Below, piece after piece: positions 30,619 to 41,204 of a DNA stretch of 57,615 nucleotides. Source of the stretch: Rachicladosporium sp. CCFEE 5018 (lineage: Eukaryota; Ascomycota; Dothideomycetes; Cladosporiales; Cladosporiaceae); NCBI GenBank assembly GCA_002077045.2, contig KZ111142.1, positions 546,346 through 603,960 of the forward strand. Direction: 5' to 3'. Under the pieces are notes generated by a model. That model did not search any database. It was not told the DNA's origin and saw only the letters and a list, made by a program, of their open reading frames with translations. Made by a program: the position numbers and the translations under genes. Each line of letters starts with the position of its first letter. The first letter of the stretch is position 1.

Positions 30619-33600
30619 ATGGTCCGCCTACGAGAAATCTCCCGCACGGCGGTCTTCGCTTGGTCGCCTGGTAGCGGCGCTCCACTTCTTGTGACGGGTA
30701 CACGTACCGGTGCTGTGAACGATGACTTCTCAAGTGAGACCAAGATCGAGCTATGGGACCTTCAACTTGGTAGCCTCGAGGCCAACCCTGAGCTTACACC
30801 AGTCGGATCCTTGACCACGGACTCGGGCTTCAACGACATAGCATGGAGTCAGCCTACGGACGATCACCCGCTGGGTGTGATAGCAGGTGCCCTGGACAGC
30901 GGCGCTGTGGATTTGTGGGATGCTGCGAAGCTAAAGGAAGGAGGGACGGGAGCACATGTTTCGAGGACGGAGAAGCATAGTGGTGCTGTGAAAGCACTGC
31001 AGTTCAACCCTTACAGACATCAGTTACTGGCTTCTGTTGGCGCTAAAGGGGAGATCTTCATCTACGACTTGAATAACATGGCCAATCCTTTCCGATTGGG
31101 GGGCACTGCAGCAAGGGCAGATGACATCGAGTGCCTAGACTGGAATAAGCAGGAGAAGACTGCGCATATCTTGGCCACTGGCAGCAGTGGAGGATTTGTT
31201 ACGGTGTGGGATGTGAAGCAGAAGAAAGATATCTTAACGTTGAATAATCAGGGCAGGAAGGCTGTCAGTGCTGTTGCGTGGGACCCAGAGGAGTCGACGA
31301 AGCTGGCAACTGCTACGCCGAATGATCAAGAGCCACTGATCTTCTTGTGGAGTCTGCGGAACTCGGGCGCTCCGGAGCGGACGCTCAAAGGGCATGAGCT
31401 GGGTGTCTTAGGCCTGTCGTGGTGTGTACAGGATCCTGAGTTGCTGCTGTCGTGCGGCAAGGACAACAAGACGATATGCTGGAACCCTCGGACAGGCGAG
31501 ACGTACGGCGACTTTGCAGCAGGCTCGAATTGGGCGTTTCAGTCGACATGGAACCCTCACAACCCCAGCCTGATTGCGAGTGCATCCTTTGACGGCAAGA
31601 TCTTGATCATGTCATCACAGAGCACGAACTCGAAGCCCGAGGAACAGGCTGCCGCGAACCAGGCGATGGACGAGCTGGACTTCTTCGCCAAGGCCCAGAC
31701 GCAACCACAAGGCATCTCGTTCTCGATATCGAAGACGCCGAAGTGGGCTGCACGACCGAGCAGTGTTTCGTTTGGCTTTGGTGGTAAGCTAGTACGAGTC
31801 AGCGCTGACACGTCGCGGAAGAGCAATGTCAGCATTGAGACGTACGCTGTGGAGACATCGATTGGCGAGGCTACAACAGCGTTCGAGGAGAAGCTGAAAG
31901 GTGGCGATCTGGCTGGTATCTGCGAGGCGAAGATCGAGAGCGCGAAGACTGATGAGGAGAAAGCGGACTGGCAGGTCATAGAGACTCTGAACGCTGGCAA
32001 GTCGAGGAAGAAGCTGAGAGAGTACCTGGGCTTCAAAGATGACACGGATGACGAGCTTGCAGAGGCCACTGAGAAGCTTGGCATCAATGGCGATGCGAAA
32101 GCTGGTACGAACGGTACGAAGGAGGAGGATGACTTCTTCGGCAGCGGCGCCGACGGTGACAGCTTTCTTGCGGATCTTGCTGCAACAAAAGGCGCAAAGA
32201 CCAACAACCCATTTTCGATATACAGCGGCGAGGAGTCTGCTGCTGACAAGGGCATTACTCGCGCACTCATGCTTGGTCAATTCGACGCAGCACTAGAGAT
32301 CTGCTTGAAGGAGGATCGAATGTCGGACGCATTCATGATTGCGGTATGCGGTGGGCAGACATGCATCGACAAAGCTCAAGCTGCGTATTTGAAGAAGCAG
32401 ACCAAGGGGCCAAATTACCTGCGACTGCTTGCAAGCATTGTGGGCAAGAACCTGTGGGATGTGGTGCATAATGCCGATCTATCGAGCTGGAAAGATGTCA
32501 TGGCTACGCTGTGCACGTATGCCGACAACAACGAGTTCCCTGATCTGTGCGAGGCGCTCGGCGACCGTCTAGAGGAGGCGTATCAGGCCAATGGCGAGAA
32601 GACCACAAGAAAAGACGCGTCGTTCTGCTATTTGGCGGGCTCGAAGCTCGAGAAGGTTGTCAACAACTGGGTCCAGGAGCTGCAGGAGCATGAGAAGACT
32701 GCGCTCGAGGCGAGTGAGGATGAGAACGACTTCGCCATTCATGCTCAAGCGCTACAACAATTCATTGAGAAGGTGTCAGTGTTCAGGCAGGTTGCGAATT
32801 TTCAGGATGCTGAGAAGCAGGCTACTGCAGATTGGAAGTTAGCGCCGCTGTATCGACTATATGCTGAGTATGCTGACATTCTGGCGGCACACGGGCAGTT
32901 GGCAAGCGCCGAGCGATATCTGGACTTGCTGCCGAGCAAGTTTGACGGCGCTGAGAGCGCGCAGAGCAGGCTGAAGCAGTCGACGAAGAAGGCTGCTGCT
33001 CCAGCTGCTGCACGTCAGCCTGCTTCAAATCAACGTGTCAACACACGTGCAGCACCTGCTGCCTCGCCGTTCTCACCCGCCAACCCGCTGATCAACTCGG
33101 CGACAAATGCCACACCGATGAGCTCAGCATCGCCGTACACACCCAGTGGTCTTTCGAACAACACGCCAGCAAGCGCTGCGTCGCCGTACGCGCCAATTGG
33201 TGTGACACCAGCAACTCCCTTATCAGCAGCGCCTCGAGGACCATATGCACCACCTGCCAACAGCTATGCGCCTTCAGGATACAACGCGCCGTCGTTCGGT
33301 CAGCCTGCACCTCTGGGTGGAGGCTATGGTGCACCTCAGCAGACTCCTCTACCACCGCCACCACGCAACAACTCATCCTCTCCGATGCCGCCTCCATCAA
33401 CAATGAAAGGTACGGACTGGAATGATCTGCCGCAAGGCTTCTTGAAGACCCGAGAGCCCACTTCGCGACGTGGTACACCCGCGCCCATGGCGAACCCATT
33501 CCCGAATTCGCAGCCTCTTGCATCTCCGCCTCCACCAGGTGTAGCGCAGTATGGTATGAACAAGCCGACACCACCGCTTCCTCCACCACCCAAGGCCGGT

Positions 33601-34512
33601 GAAATGACACCTCGCGTGCTGTCGCCGCCGATACCAGCGCCCATGCAGAGACCCGGTTCTGCAGCTGGCCGAGCTTATGCGCCTCCGCCATCAGCACAGC
33701 CGTCTACAGCATTCCCAGCTCCTGCTCCACCTCCAGTGAACCGGGGCGCATCGCCATACCAGCCGCCTCCTTCGACCTCGCATGCTGCGCCAAGCAATCG
33801 ATACGCACCTGCGCCTGGAAGCATCCCAAGTCAGCCTCAAGGCGGGCCAGGGGGTCCGCGCAACGTAGCGCCCAACCCATATGCAGCGCAGCCACCAGTG
33901 CCAAGTTCCTACGCACCTCAAGGTCAAAGTCAGACGCCCTATGGCCAGCCGCAACAACCTCAACAGCAACAGCAAGGCCCTCCGCCGCAACGCACGGGCC
34001 CACCACCTCAAGGACCTCCGCGAAGTACGCCTAAGCCTCAGACACCTGTCTCCGCCCCTCCTCCACGAGCGCAGCCTCCACCCAACTCCGCCGCCACTCA
34101 GCCACCTTCCTCCAACCAACCGAAACAACCCCAATCCCCTCCCTCCCGCCCACCCACCACAACCCCCCGCTTCCCCCGCGGCGACCGCACCCAAATCTCC
34201 CCCTCCGCCCGCCCAATCCTCGAGATCCTAACTCCCGAAATCGCGCGCATAAAATCCGTCGCGCCGCAAGCATTCAAGCCGCAGGTCGATGACATGGAGA
34301 AGCGGATTAATATTCTGTTTGATCATTTGAACAATGGGGATTTGCTTAGTGAAGGGAGTGTGAGCAAGGTGGTGGAGATTAGTCGGGCTATTGCTTCGCG
34401 GGAGTGGGAGAAGGCGCAGGGATTGCTTGGGGAGGTTCCGGGGGAGGAGGGGGGCGTTTGGGTGGCGGGGGTGAAGAGGATGGTTAATATTGGGAAAGCA
34501 ACGAAGGGGTAG
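30619..34512 (+). CDS. SEC31: COPII coat protein Sec31
   Basis: This intronless 1297-aa protein is the outer-coat subunit of COPII vesicles and works with Sec13 at ER exit sites. Residues 1 to about 330 are WD40 repeats (MVRLREISRTAVFAWSP start; SGAVKALQFNPYRHQLLASV, FVTVWDVK, ERTLKGHELGVLGLSW, TICWNPRTGE). A blade-completing and alpha-solenoid ACE1 region follows (ALMLGQFDAALEICLKEDRM, LLASIVGKNLWDVV). Residues about 800-1190 are a long Pro/Gln/Ala-rich linker that in yeast binds Sec23 and stimulates Sar1 GTP hydrolysis. The C-terminus (QAFKPQVDDMEKRINILFDH) is a small helical domain. The start at 30619 is preferred to an ATG 27 nt upstream because MVRLREI is the family's usual N-terminus. 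Confidence 0.95.
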   Translation: MVRLREISRTAVFAWSPGSGAPLLVTGTRTGAVNDDFSSETKIELWDLQLGSLEANPELTPVGSLTTDSGFNDIAWSQPTDDHPLGVIAGALDSGAVDLWDAAKLKEGGTGAHVSRTEKHSGAVKALQFNPYRHQLLASVGAKGEIFIYDLNNMANPFRLGGTAARADDIECLDWNKQEKTAHILATGSSGGFVTVWDVKQKKDILTLNNQGRKAVSAVAWDPEESTKLATATPNDQEPLIFLWSLRNSGAPERTLKGHELGVLGLSWCVQDPELLLSCGKDNKTICWNPRTGETYGDFAAGSNWAFQSTWNPHNPSLIASASFDGKILIMSSQSTNSKPEEQAAANQAMDELDFFAKAQTQPQGISFSISKTPKWAARPSSVSFGFGGKLVRVSADTSRKSNVSIETYAVETSIGEATTAFEEKLKGGDLAGICEAKIESAKTDEEKADWQVIETLNAGKSRKKLREYLGFKDDTDDELAEATEKLGINGDAKAGTNGTKEEDDFFGSGADGDSFLADLAATKGAKTNNPFSIYSGEESAADKGITRALMLGQFDAALEICLKEDRMSDAFMIAVCGGQTCIDKAQAAYLKKQTKGPNYLRLLASIVGKNLWDVVHNADLSSWKDVMATLCTYADNNEFPDLCEALGDRLEEAYQANGEKTTRKDASFCYLAGSKLEKVVNNWVQELQEHEKTALEASEDENDFAIHAQALQQFIEKVSVFRQVANFQDAEKQATADWKLAPLYRLYAEYADILAAHGQLASAERYLDLLPSKFDGAESAQSRLKQSTKKAAAPAAARQPASNQRVNTRAAPAASPFSPANPLINSATNATPMSSASPYTPSGLSNNTPASAASPYAPIGVTPATPLSAAPRGPYAPPANSYAPSGYNAPSFGQPAPLGGGYGAPQQTPLPPPPRNNSSSPMPPPSTMKGTDWNDLPQGFLKTREPTSRRGTPAPMANPFPNSQPLASPPPPGVAQYGMNKPTPPLPPPPKAGEMTPRVLSPPIPAPMQRPGSAAGRAYAPPPSAQPSTAFPAPAPPPVNRGASPYQPPPSTSHAAPSNRYAPAPGSIPSQPQGGPGGPRNVAPNPYAAQPPVPSSYAPQGQSQTPYGQPQQPQQQQQGPPPQRTGPPPQGPPRSTPKPQTPVSAPPPRAQPPPNSAATQPPSSNQPKQPQSPPSRPPTTTPRFPRGDRTQISPSARPILEILTPEIARIKSVAPQAFKPQVDDMEKRINILFDHLNNGDLLSEGSVSKVVEISRAIASREWEKAQGLLGEVPGEEGGVWVAGVKRMVNIGKATKG

Positions 34513-35452
34513 GTGTGAAGGTGAAGATGGAGTGGGGAGAGGGAGCGAGATGGGGTAGAGATAGGTGAGTGACGGCAGTAGAAATCTTCTATGACTTCGA
34601 TCCCTACAGGTCTCTGTCATTCATATTTATCGCAGCTGGGTCTGTCGACGCTAGTCCCAATCCAGGTAGCGACGATGAGGTGTCGACTACATCATTCGCT
34701 TTCGGGGTTGATCATAGAAACGCATCGATCGAAAAGACTCGGAGTATATCGAATCTCAGCTTGCCAGAAGCGTCATTCATATGATACATGTCTTCGAGTA
34801 CAGCAGCATAAGTTGTGATCGTCGTAAATCGAGAAAGCGAGCATTCACTGTAGGGCGGCGTTACCCGGAGGTCTGCCATTAGCGCCGGCTATGATCAGCC
34901 TATTAAATTCCTCATCCTGTCACTTCTGCATCTTCTCTCCCATCGGCTTTTAGCCGTGGTGTCCCCCTGCAGACCGGCAATACAAAGTTCCTGTCGTCGA
35001 CCGCTCTCATGGATGTTGTCATTTATTCCCCACTCCAGAGGCCGTGCTGCCCAGGTTGCAACAGGACCTTCGGGCATGCATGCTGCAGCGATGTGTGCAA
35101 CAGAGCACACCGCAGCCTTGAAGAGGTGATGTTTCGAGTATTCGCCAGTTATTTTACTCATGTCTCTGCCCGGGCTAATGAGTAGAATCACTGAAGCCGT
35201 CAGTGCTCGATGATCAGAGATCCTGGTTTGGCCTTGCGACTCTCATCTCAAGGGTAGTATTCCGGTTCACTGCCGTACGCAAGCTGATAGCAGCATTGCC
35301 CGTGGCCCACACGTTGGGAGAATCAAAGCATCCCTGATAGCGGTCTTTGAGAGTCTGCAAACGCTTTGGTTTTGGGGAAATACTTCTTGAACGCCTCGAG
35401 GGATATAGCGCTTGACAGACGCGTTGCTCACGCCGCAGCCAATACATCAACG
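34513..35452. other. intergenic, 940 bp
   Basis: Between SEC31 and the HET-domain gene. No supported gene is seen; the short frames have no domains. Confidence 0.45.
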
Positions 35453-37363
35453 ATGGAGGGGCAGATGTCATTTACAGAATATCGACATGAAGAGCTCCCC
35501 GATGCCGCAACGCACATCCGGTTCCTTGAGATCCTCCAGGCACCCGAAAATGACCACGTTGTATGCAGGTTGACTACCTGGTCATTTGCGAACGCACCGC
35601 CCTTCACCGCAATCTCCTACACGTGGGGAGACCCAGCCGACACTACCGAGATCATCGTGAACTCTGCTCGGATGACTGTGCGAGAAAATTGCGCGTACGC
35701 GCTTCGTCAGGCAAGCTGGTACGGTGCCGGCTATCTCTGGGTGGACGCTATCTGCATTGATCAGTCGAATGATAAGGAAAAAGGCTGTCAGGTCCAGATG
35801 ATGGGCGATATCTATCGAGATGCACGGCATGCCCTGACTTGTGTAGGTACAACCGCGGACGACAGCAAATTTCTTTGCCAAGTCCTAGCCGAGCATCAGT
35901 CGACATTGTCATACTTTGCTGATCAAGGTTCTACGTTCGGCTCTGGGATCATCGGATTCCGAGAGGCCGATCTAAGAATGGCACGTCTGCTCCGATTCTC
36001 GCGTTCTGTGAGGTGGCGAGTCCGTCACTCCGTAGCAGTCCAGAGACGTCTACTCCTCGCGTCGCTGGCAATGCTGAAACGGCCCTATTTTCAGCGCACT
36101 TGGGTAGCCCAGGAACTCTACTTGGCGACTGCGCCTGTCCTATGCTGTGGCACTGATGTATGTAGCGTCGTTGCACTGTCAGGTCTGCTGGCGTTCAGTC
36201 TGCACGATGATACAGGGCCAGACAGCGATCTTCCTAGCGCATTCTGGCAGAGCATCCCTTGGTTCCGAACGGCGCAGCTTCGACGCGTATGTGCTGCAAG
36301 CGCCCATACGTGCAATCTCGGAGATGTTGACGTCAAAAACCTCACAATGAAGAGTATTATAGCTCTCGTGCGCCGCAACGAGAAGGAGCCGCGAGGGCTT
36401 CGCCGGCTTGATCTCGTGTTCGTATCTATGAGCGAATTGAAGTGCGCAGATCCCCGCGACAAGATATATGCTCTACTGAGCATCATAGAGCCCAGTGTTG
36501 CGCAGCAGATTGTGGTTGATTACAGCCAGACGTGCTTTGAAGTGGCTACCGATTTCATGTCGGTATTGCTGAGCGAGAGTCTCGGAGGTGAGCCTTCGGA
36601 CTACCCACGTTGGTTCGCGGACTTCGCTCCGTTCTATATGTCCACCATTAGTGAAGCCATCAGGATACCGTCCAGCGACGAGTGCTATCTAGCTGCGATT
36701 AGTGTCCGCAGGCAACCTTCACGCGGACTTTTGTCGACTACAGAGGCCCGATTCGGCGAGACGCGACCGCGCCTGCGACCGTTTGGTTGCAAAGGGGTCA
36801 GAATCGATCAACGGCATCTCTATGCATTCAGCGGCCGGAAAAAAGATGAACCACCCGCAGACTCAGGCAGCACCGTTCTACGCATCAAAGATGCGGTGGC
36901 AGGAGTCTCGGCAATCGTACCGGGGTCCACACGCCCTGGTGACTGGATCGTGCGTATGTTGGCCTCGCGCCAGAATCAGCTGGCAGTTGTGCTGAGAGAA
37001 GCTCCCAATGGGTCCTTCGAGATTATCAGTACAGCGATCATACGGGGATATTTCTCAGAGTCGCAGCCTACCGCGCGCTTCACCGCACACTTCGATCTTG
37101 AGGATTTCGCAACGTTTTTCTACCTCCACACATCGTTCTTTGCCGATGCGCGGCCAGCGCTACACTTGCAGATGTCCTCACAAGTTGCAGATGCCGTAAT
37201 CTCGGAGCTGCCACCCAGCAATGAGGGATATGATAGCTGGCCGTCGCCATTTGAGTCACGAGACGCAGAAGATTTCGAACAGTACTTCAGCGTTGGCATA
37301 TGTTGCCAGCCGGGCTCGTCTTATGCCGAGCTGGAGGACGTGTCTCCAAGTGAGCAGAAGTAG
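35453..37363 (+). CDS. heterokaryon-incompatibility (HET) domain protein
   Basis: The frame from MEGQMSFTEYRHEELPDAAT encodes 636 aa without introns; an in-frame ATG at 35366 would add 29 residues that look like leader. The HET domain (PF06985) occupies about residues 50-210: FTAISYTWGDP, then YALRQASWYGAGYLWVDAIC followed by IDQSNDKEKGCQVQMMGDIY, and RPYFQRTWVAQELYLA. HET proteins act in fungal non-self recognition and regulated cell death, often as one partner of a two-gene system; most copies have no proven role. Residues about 340-380 contain the common DPRDKIYALLSI motif. The C-terminal part has no domain I recognise. The gene stands alone between housekeeping genes. Confidence 0.9.
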   Translation: MEGQMSFTEYRHEELPDAATHIRFLEILQAPENDHVVCRLTTWSFANAPPFTAISYTWGDPADTTEIIVNSARMTVRENCAYALRQASWYGAGYLWVDAICIDQSNDKEKGCQVQMMGDIYRDARHALTCVGTTADDSKFLCQVLAEHQSTLSYFADQGSTFGSGIIGFREADLRMARLLRFSRSVRWRVRHSVAVQRRLLLASLAMLKRPYFQRTWVAQELYLATAPVLCCGTDVCSVVALSGLLAFSLHDDTGPDSDLPSAFWQSIPWFRTAQLRRVCAASAHTCNLGDVDVKNLTMKSIIALVRRNEKEPRGLRRLDLVFVSMSELKCADPRDKIYALLSIIEPSVAQQIVVDYSQTCFEVATDFMSVLLSESLGGEPSDYPRWFADFAPFYMSTISEAIRIPSSDECYLAAISVRRQPSRGLLSTTEARFGETRPRLRPFGCKGVRIDQRHLYAFSGRKKDEPPADSGSTVLRIKDAVAGVSAIVPGSTRPGDWIVRMLASRQNQLAVVLREAPNGSFEIISTAIIRGYFSESQPTARFTAHFDLEDFATFFYLHTSFFADARPALHLQMSSQVADAVISELPPSNEGYDSWPSPFESRDAEDFEQYFSVGICCQPGSSYAELEDVSPSEQK

Positions 37364-37976
37364 CTAATAGCAACATCATGGTCCACCGCGTTTCTCGTGT
37401 CACCGCTTCCTTCGCGGTCGACGCTGTCTGCAGTACGCATCTTCGAGTTAAAGCTTTGCTCGAGCGCTTGCACAAAGTATAACCAACTGTGGAAGTCACT
37501 GTTACTGGGCGTCGAGGATACCTGTTTGCGCATCTCCGCATGTTTGGAAGGTAGGACACCCTCACGACAGTTCAGCCGTGCAGCGATACGGTGAGGACTT
37601 GTGATTGGGAGACACGTTGAGATTCGGGACGATCAGTGATGACACGGTCTTCCTCACTCCCGCCACGAAGCCATGCCGCTGCTCTGCGAGTGCGTTGACA
37701 GGGTCAGAAGTGCATTGATAGTCTAGTAGACCTGTACCGGTAGTCATTGACAGGGAATCGAACCCTTGGAGTCTCCCGCTAGCTCCCGCTACATCTGACC
37801 AATCATGAGCTACACTTTGCTTACTCTGCAGCATCACTACATGTAATGCCCAAGTACGTCGATGAACTACGTGACCCTGAGCGTACCGATCTCGCTGTGT
37901 GATTTCTGCTTGTCAACAAGGCGATCATGGAAGTGACAAAGCTTCCAGCTGGCTGAATAAACCCGCTCTTGGAGCC
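37364..37976. other. intergenic, 613 bp, with tRNA-like fragment
   Basis: Between the HET gene and VPS39. It contains a tRNA-like sequence on the minus strand near 37743-37812 that lacks a proper acceptor stem (see the findings). The part next to 37977 should hold the VPS39 promoter. Confidence 0.4.
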
Positions 37977-40900
37977 ATGCTCTCCGCCTTCACTCCACAG
38001 CCTCTCCACGAGCTCAAGCCGAAGGATAAGTCTCGGATCGAATCCCTCTTAGCCTATGGAGACCGACTGCTGGTAGGTCTGAATACGGGTGCTCTGCGCG
38101 TCTATCGTGTGAACGAGCAGCAGGTCATTCAAGAACAGGATGCCTCCACCAGTGAGGCAGTGCCAGCCACGCCCACCAAGGCCAAAGCCGTAGAGCTTCT
38201 CAGAGAGGAGGACAAGTTTGGTAAGAAGCCAGTGCAACAGTTGGCGATCGTCAAAGAGGCGAATCTCTTAGTCAGTCTGAGTGATGGCTACGTGTCGTTG
38301 CATGACCTGCAGACGTACCAGCTCGTGGAGCGACTGGAGCAGACGCGAAGTGCAATATGCTTTGCAGTGACGAGCAACGTGATCAAAGACCCTGAGACCA
38401 ATATACCCGGTCTCGTGTCGCGCTTGGCTGTGGGCGTGAAGCGGAAAATATCCCTCTGGACATGGCAGGACATGGAGCTTTCAGAAAATGTGGAGGAGAT
38501 CGCACTCGAAGCAGCGGTGAAGAGCCTGACGTGGTTGACGGGCAAGAAGGTGGTGGTGGGCATGGATGGGGGTTTCAGCATTGTGGACATCGAGACGAAA
38601 GAGATTGTGCCAGTCAACAAGCCAGCTTCGCGCGCAACGGCTGTGGAAGAAGCGCAGGGCGAGTTGGCTGGGGTGAGGTTTGCAGCAGTGAGTAGTAGTG
38701 GGATGGGTTACATGGGCATGGGAAGCTGGGTGCCGAAGCCTCTGGCTACTCGGCTGTCGGACAATGAGATCTTGCTTGCCAAAGACGTCAATACGATGTT
38801 CACGGACGCTGAGGGGAAGGCGCTCGAGAAGCGACAAATTCCTTGGTCCCTTGCACCTGAGGCGGTGGGCTATAGCTACCCATACCTACTTGGACTGCAG
38901 CCGCCTGAGCGAGGCCAGCTGCAAGTCAGGAATCCAGAGACCTTGACGCTGCTACAAACGATCAGTGTGCCGCAGGCAATGCTGCTACATGTGCCACAGC
39001 CGAACATATCGCTCGCTCATGCTGGGAAGGGATTTCTAGTCGCTAGTGATAGGGTCATTTGGAGGATGAACGCAATGCCTTATCCGGCGCAGATCGATCA
39101 ATTGATTGAGAAGGGGCGCTTTGATGAGGCCGTGAGCTTACTGGGTCTGCTGGAGGATACATTGATTGATGACAAGGCTGGAAGGATCAGGGAAGTGCAG
39201 ATCCTGAAGGCGATCAATCTGTTCGAACAGCAGAAATATCGACCTGCACTCGATCTATTCTCAGATGCGCAGGCACCGCCAGAGAGAGTGATTGCGCTTT
39301 ACCCACGAGCGGTTGCTGGTGATCTCTCTTCGTTTGAGAGGACAGAGACTGGGCTTGGTGAGCGTGAGTCGGCAGCTAATGGCAAGAACGGCAAGCCAGA
39401 AGGTGGCTCGAAGGACGCGCCTAAGGAGCCACCATCGACACCTCAGAAGTCTGTTCTCGGAAGGCTAGTCGGGTCGCACAAGCGAGCTGGGTCAGATGGA
39501 CCTACGCCGAAGACGCCCGCCAAGCAGGACTCAGACAACGCGAGCATCAAACCTTCTACACCCTCGAAGAATGGTGCCGCTGAGAAAGAGGGCGCGTTGG
39601 AAGGCGAAGACATGAAGCAAGCTACGCGAGCATTGTGCTCCTTCCTGGCTCAAGCTCGAGTGCAAATCCAAAAGCATCTGTCCGTAAGTGGCGAGCTGAA
39701 GGAGCAACCCCCTGTCATGGACCCGGAGACTGGTAAGCCAGCATTCGGTCACTTACTGCCACAGTCGCTATTTGCCAGCGACACTCCGAACGTTGATTGG
39801 CAAGCTGAGCTTCTGCGAGTGGCGCAGCTGGTCGACACTACACTCTTTCGAGCCTACATGCTTGCGCTGCCCTCACTTGCTGGACCACTTTTCCGACTAG
39901 ACAACTTCTGCGAGCCAGAGGTGGTGCAGGCATCGCTTTACGAGTCGCATCGCTACGGTGACTTGATTGACTTCTTGCATGGCAAGAAGCTGCATCGACA
40001 AGCACTCGAGCTACTGACGAAGTTCGGGAGAGGCGAGGAAGCGATGGATCCGCCTGCGGGCATGCGCGGGCCAGAACGGACAGTGGCATACCTGAAGCAA
40101 CTACCACCAGAGCTGATCGAACTGGTGCTTGAGTTTGTCAGGTGGCCTATTGAAGATAGCCCCGATACTGGTCTGTCAGTCTTTCTCGCAGACAGTGACA
40201 ACGCCGAGAAGCTGGATCGCGAGAAAGTCCTTCATTTCCTCGCCTCCATCTCCACGTCTTTGCAGCTGCGATACCTTGAGCACATCGTCACAGAACTCGC
40301 GGATCCAAATCCGGCCTACCATCAGACACTGGCTGAGCTCTACCTCGAATACATTAAATCTGGCGACACTTCAGAGCCTGACAAGCTTGCTGCGAAGACG
40401 AAGCTTGAAACTTTCCTCACGACTAGCACAAAGTACAACAAGGCTCGCATCTTCCGTCTTCTACCTACAGACAACCAGCTTCTCCACGAATCACGGGCCA
40501 TAGTCTTGAGCGTAATGGGCAACCACAAACAAGCGCTTTCCATCTACGTCTTCCAGCTGTCATCGCCGCAGAAAGCAGAGGAGTACTGTAATCGCATCTA
40601 CCTCGCCCAGCAAGCGCAAGTCGCCGACTCTTGCCTACTCGACAACCTAGGCGCGAAGTCACATCACCACCCTGCTGCGCTTTCGGCTGTGGACCTGGAA
40701 GTCTCTGCCGAGAGTGGCGAGAACGTCTTCGCTATGCTGCTCGGTCTGTATCTTAGTCCTCCAGATGGCGAGGCAAAACGCTGGGCCGAAGCCCTGGAAC
40801 TTCTCTCGAAGCACGGCGCTCGCTTACCTGCATCAAGCACGCTGGATCTCATGCCCTCTGATCTGGCAGTCAAGGAACTTGCCTCATACTTCCGCGGCCG

Positions 40901-41204
40901 GATACGTCACGCCACGTCCCTCTTGCGCGAAGACCGCATCATCGCTTCACTCGAAGCTGTGCGCAAGGCAGACGCAGAAAACGTGTTACGTTTCGGCACA
41001 GAGAAAGATGCTGGGCTGGGAGGTCGCATGAAGAGAGCTGTCATCAAGGAAGAGGATCATTGTCCGGTATGCTTTAAGCGATTTGGGGCTAGTGCTGTGC
41101 GAGTCAAGCCTTCGGGCGAGGTGGTGCACTACGGCTGCATTGGTGGCAAGCCTGGAGAGAGGACGGGCAGGGGGATCAGTGGCATTGGAAGGGCATGGGG
41201 CTGA
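37977..41204 (+). CDS. VPS39: HOPS/CORVET-type subunit Vps39/Vam6
   Basis: This intronless 1075-aa protein starts at MLSAFTPQPLHELKPKDKSR; the frame is open 26 codons further upstream, but this start matches the family. Vps39 is the HOPS subunit that binds Ypt7/Rab7 and tethers late endosomes and vacuoles for fusion, and in yeast it also links vacuoles to mitochondria. The N-terminal CNH/beta-propeller domain runs to about residue 330 (LLVGLNTGALRVYRV, VSLSDGYVSLHDL, VVVGMDGGFSIVDIETKEI). A Vps39_1 and clathrin-repeat solenoid follows (FDEAVSLLGLLEDTLIDDKA, LYESHRYGDLIDFLHGKKLH). The C-terminal zinc-binding tail is CPVCFKRFG, then VVHYGC. An insert at about 460-540 is disordered and Ser/Pro/Lys-rich. 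Confidence 0.92.
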   Translation: MLSAFTPQPLHELKPKDKSRIESLLAYGDRLLVGLNTGALRVYRVNEQQVIQEQDASTSEAVPATPTKAKAVELLREEDKFGKKPVQQLAIVKEANLLVSLSDGYVSLHDLQTYQLVERLEQTRSAICFAVTSNVIKDPETNIPGLVSRLAVGVKRKISLWTWQDMELSENVEEIALEAAVKSLTWLTGKKVVVGMDGGFSIVDIETKEIVPVNKPASRATAVEEAQGELAGVRFAAVSSSGMGYMGMGSWVPKPLATRLSDNEILLAKDVNTMFTDAEGKALEKRQIPWSLAPEAVGYSYPYLLGLQPPERGQLQVRNPETLTLLQTISVPQAMLLHVPQPNISLAHAGKGFLVASDRVIWRMNAMPYPAQIDQLIEKGRFDEAVSLLGLLEDTLIDDKAGRIREVQILKAINLFEQQKYRPALDLFSDAQAPPERVIALYPRAVAGDLSSFERTETGLGERESAANGKNGKPEGGSKDAPKEPPSTPQKSVLGRLVGSHKRAGSDGPTPKTPAKQDSDNASIKPSTPSKNGAAEKEGALEGEDMKQATRALCSFLAQARVQIQKHLSVSGELKEQPPVMDPETGKPAFGHLLPQSLFASDTPNVDWQAELLRVAQLVDTTLFRAYMLALPSLAGPLFRLDNFCEPEVVQASLYESHRYGDLIDFLHGKKLHRQALELLTKFGRGEEAMDPPAGMRGPERTVAYLKQLPPELIELVLEFVRWPIEDSPDTGLSVFLADSDNAEKLDREKVLHFLASISTSLQLRYLEHIVTELADPNPAYHQTLAELYLEYIKSGDTSEPDKLAAKTKLETFLTTSTKYNKARIFRLLPTDNQLLHESRAIVLSVMGNHKQALSIYVFQLSSPQKAEEYCNRIYLAQQAQVADSCLLDNLGAKSHHHPAALSAVDLEVSAESGENVFAMLLGLYLSPPDGEAKRWAEALELLSKHGARLPASSTLDLMPSDLAVKELASYFRGRIRHATSLLREDRIIASLEAVRKADAENVLRFGTEKDAGLGGRMKRAVIKEEDHCPVCFKRFGASAVRVKPSGEVVHYGCIGGKPGERTGRGISGIGRAWG

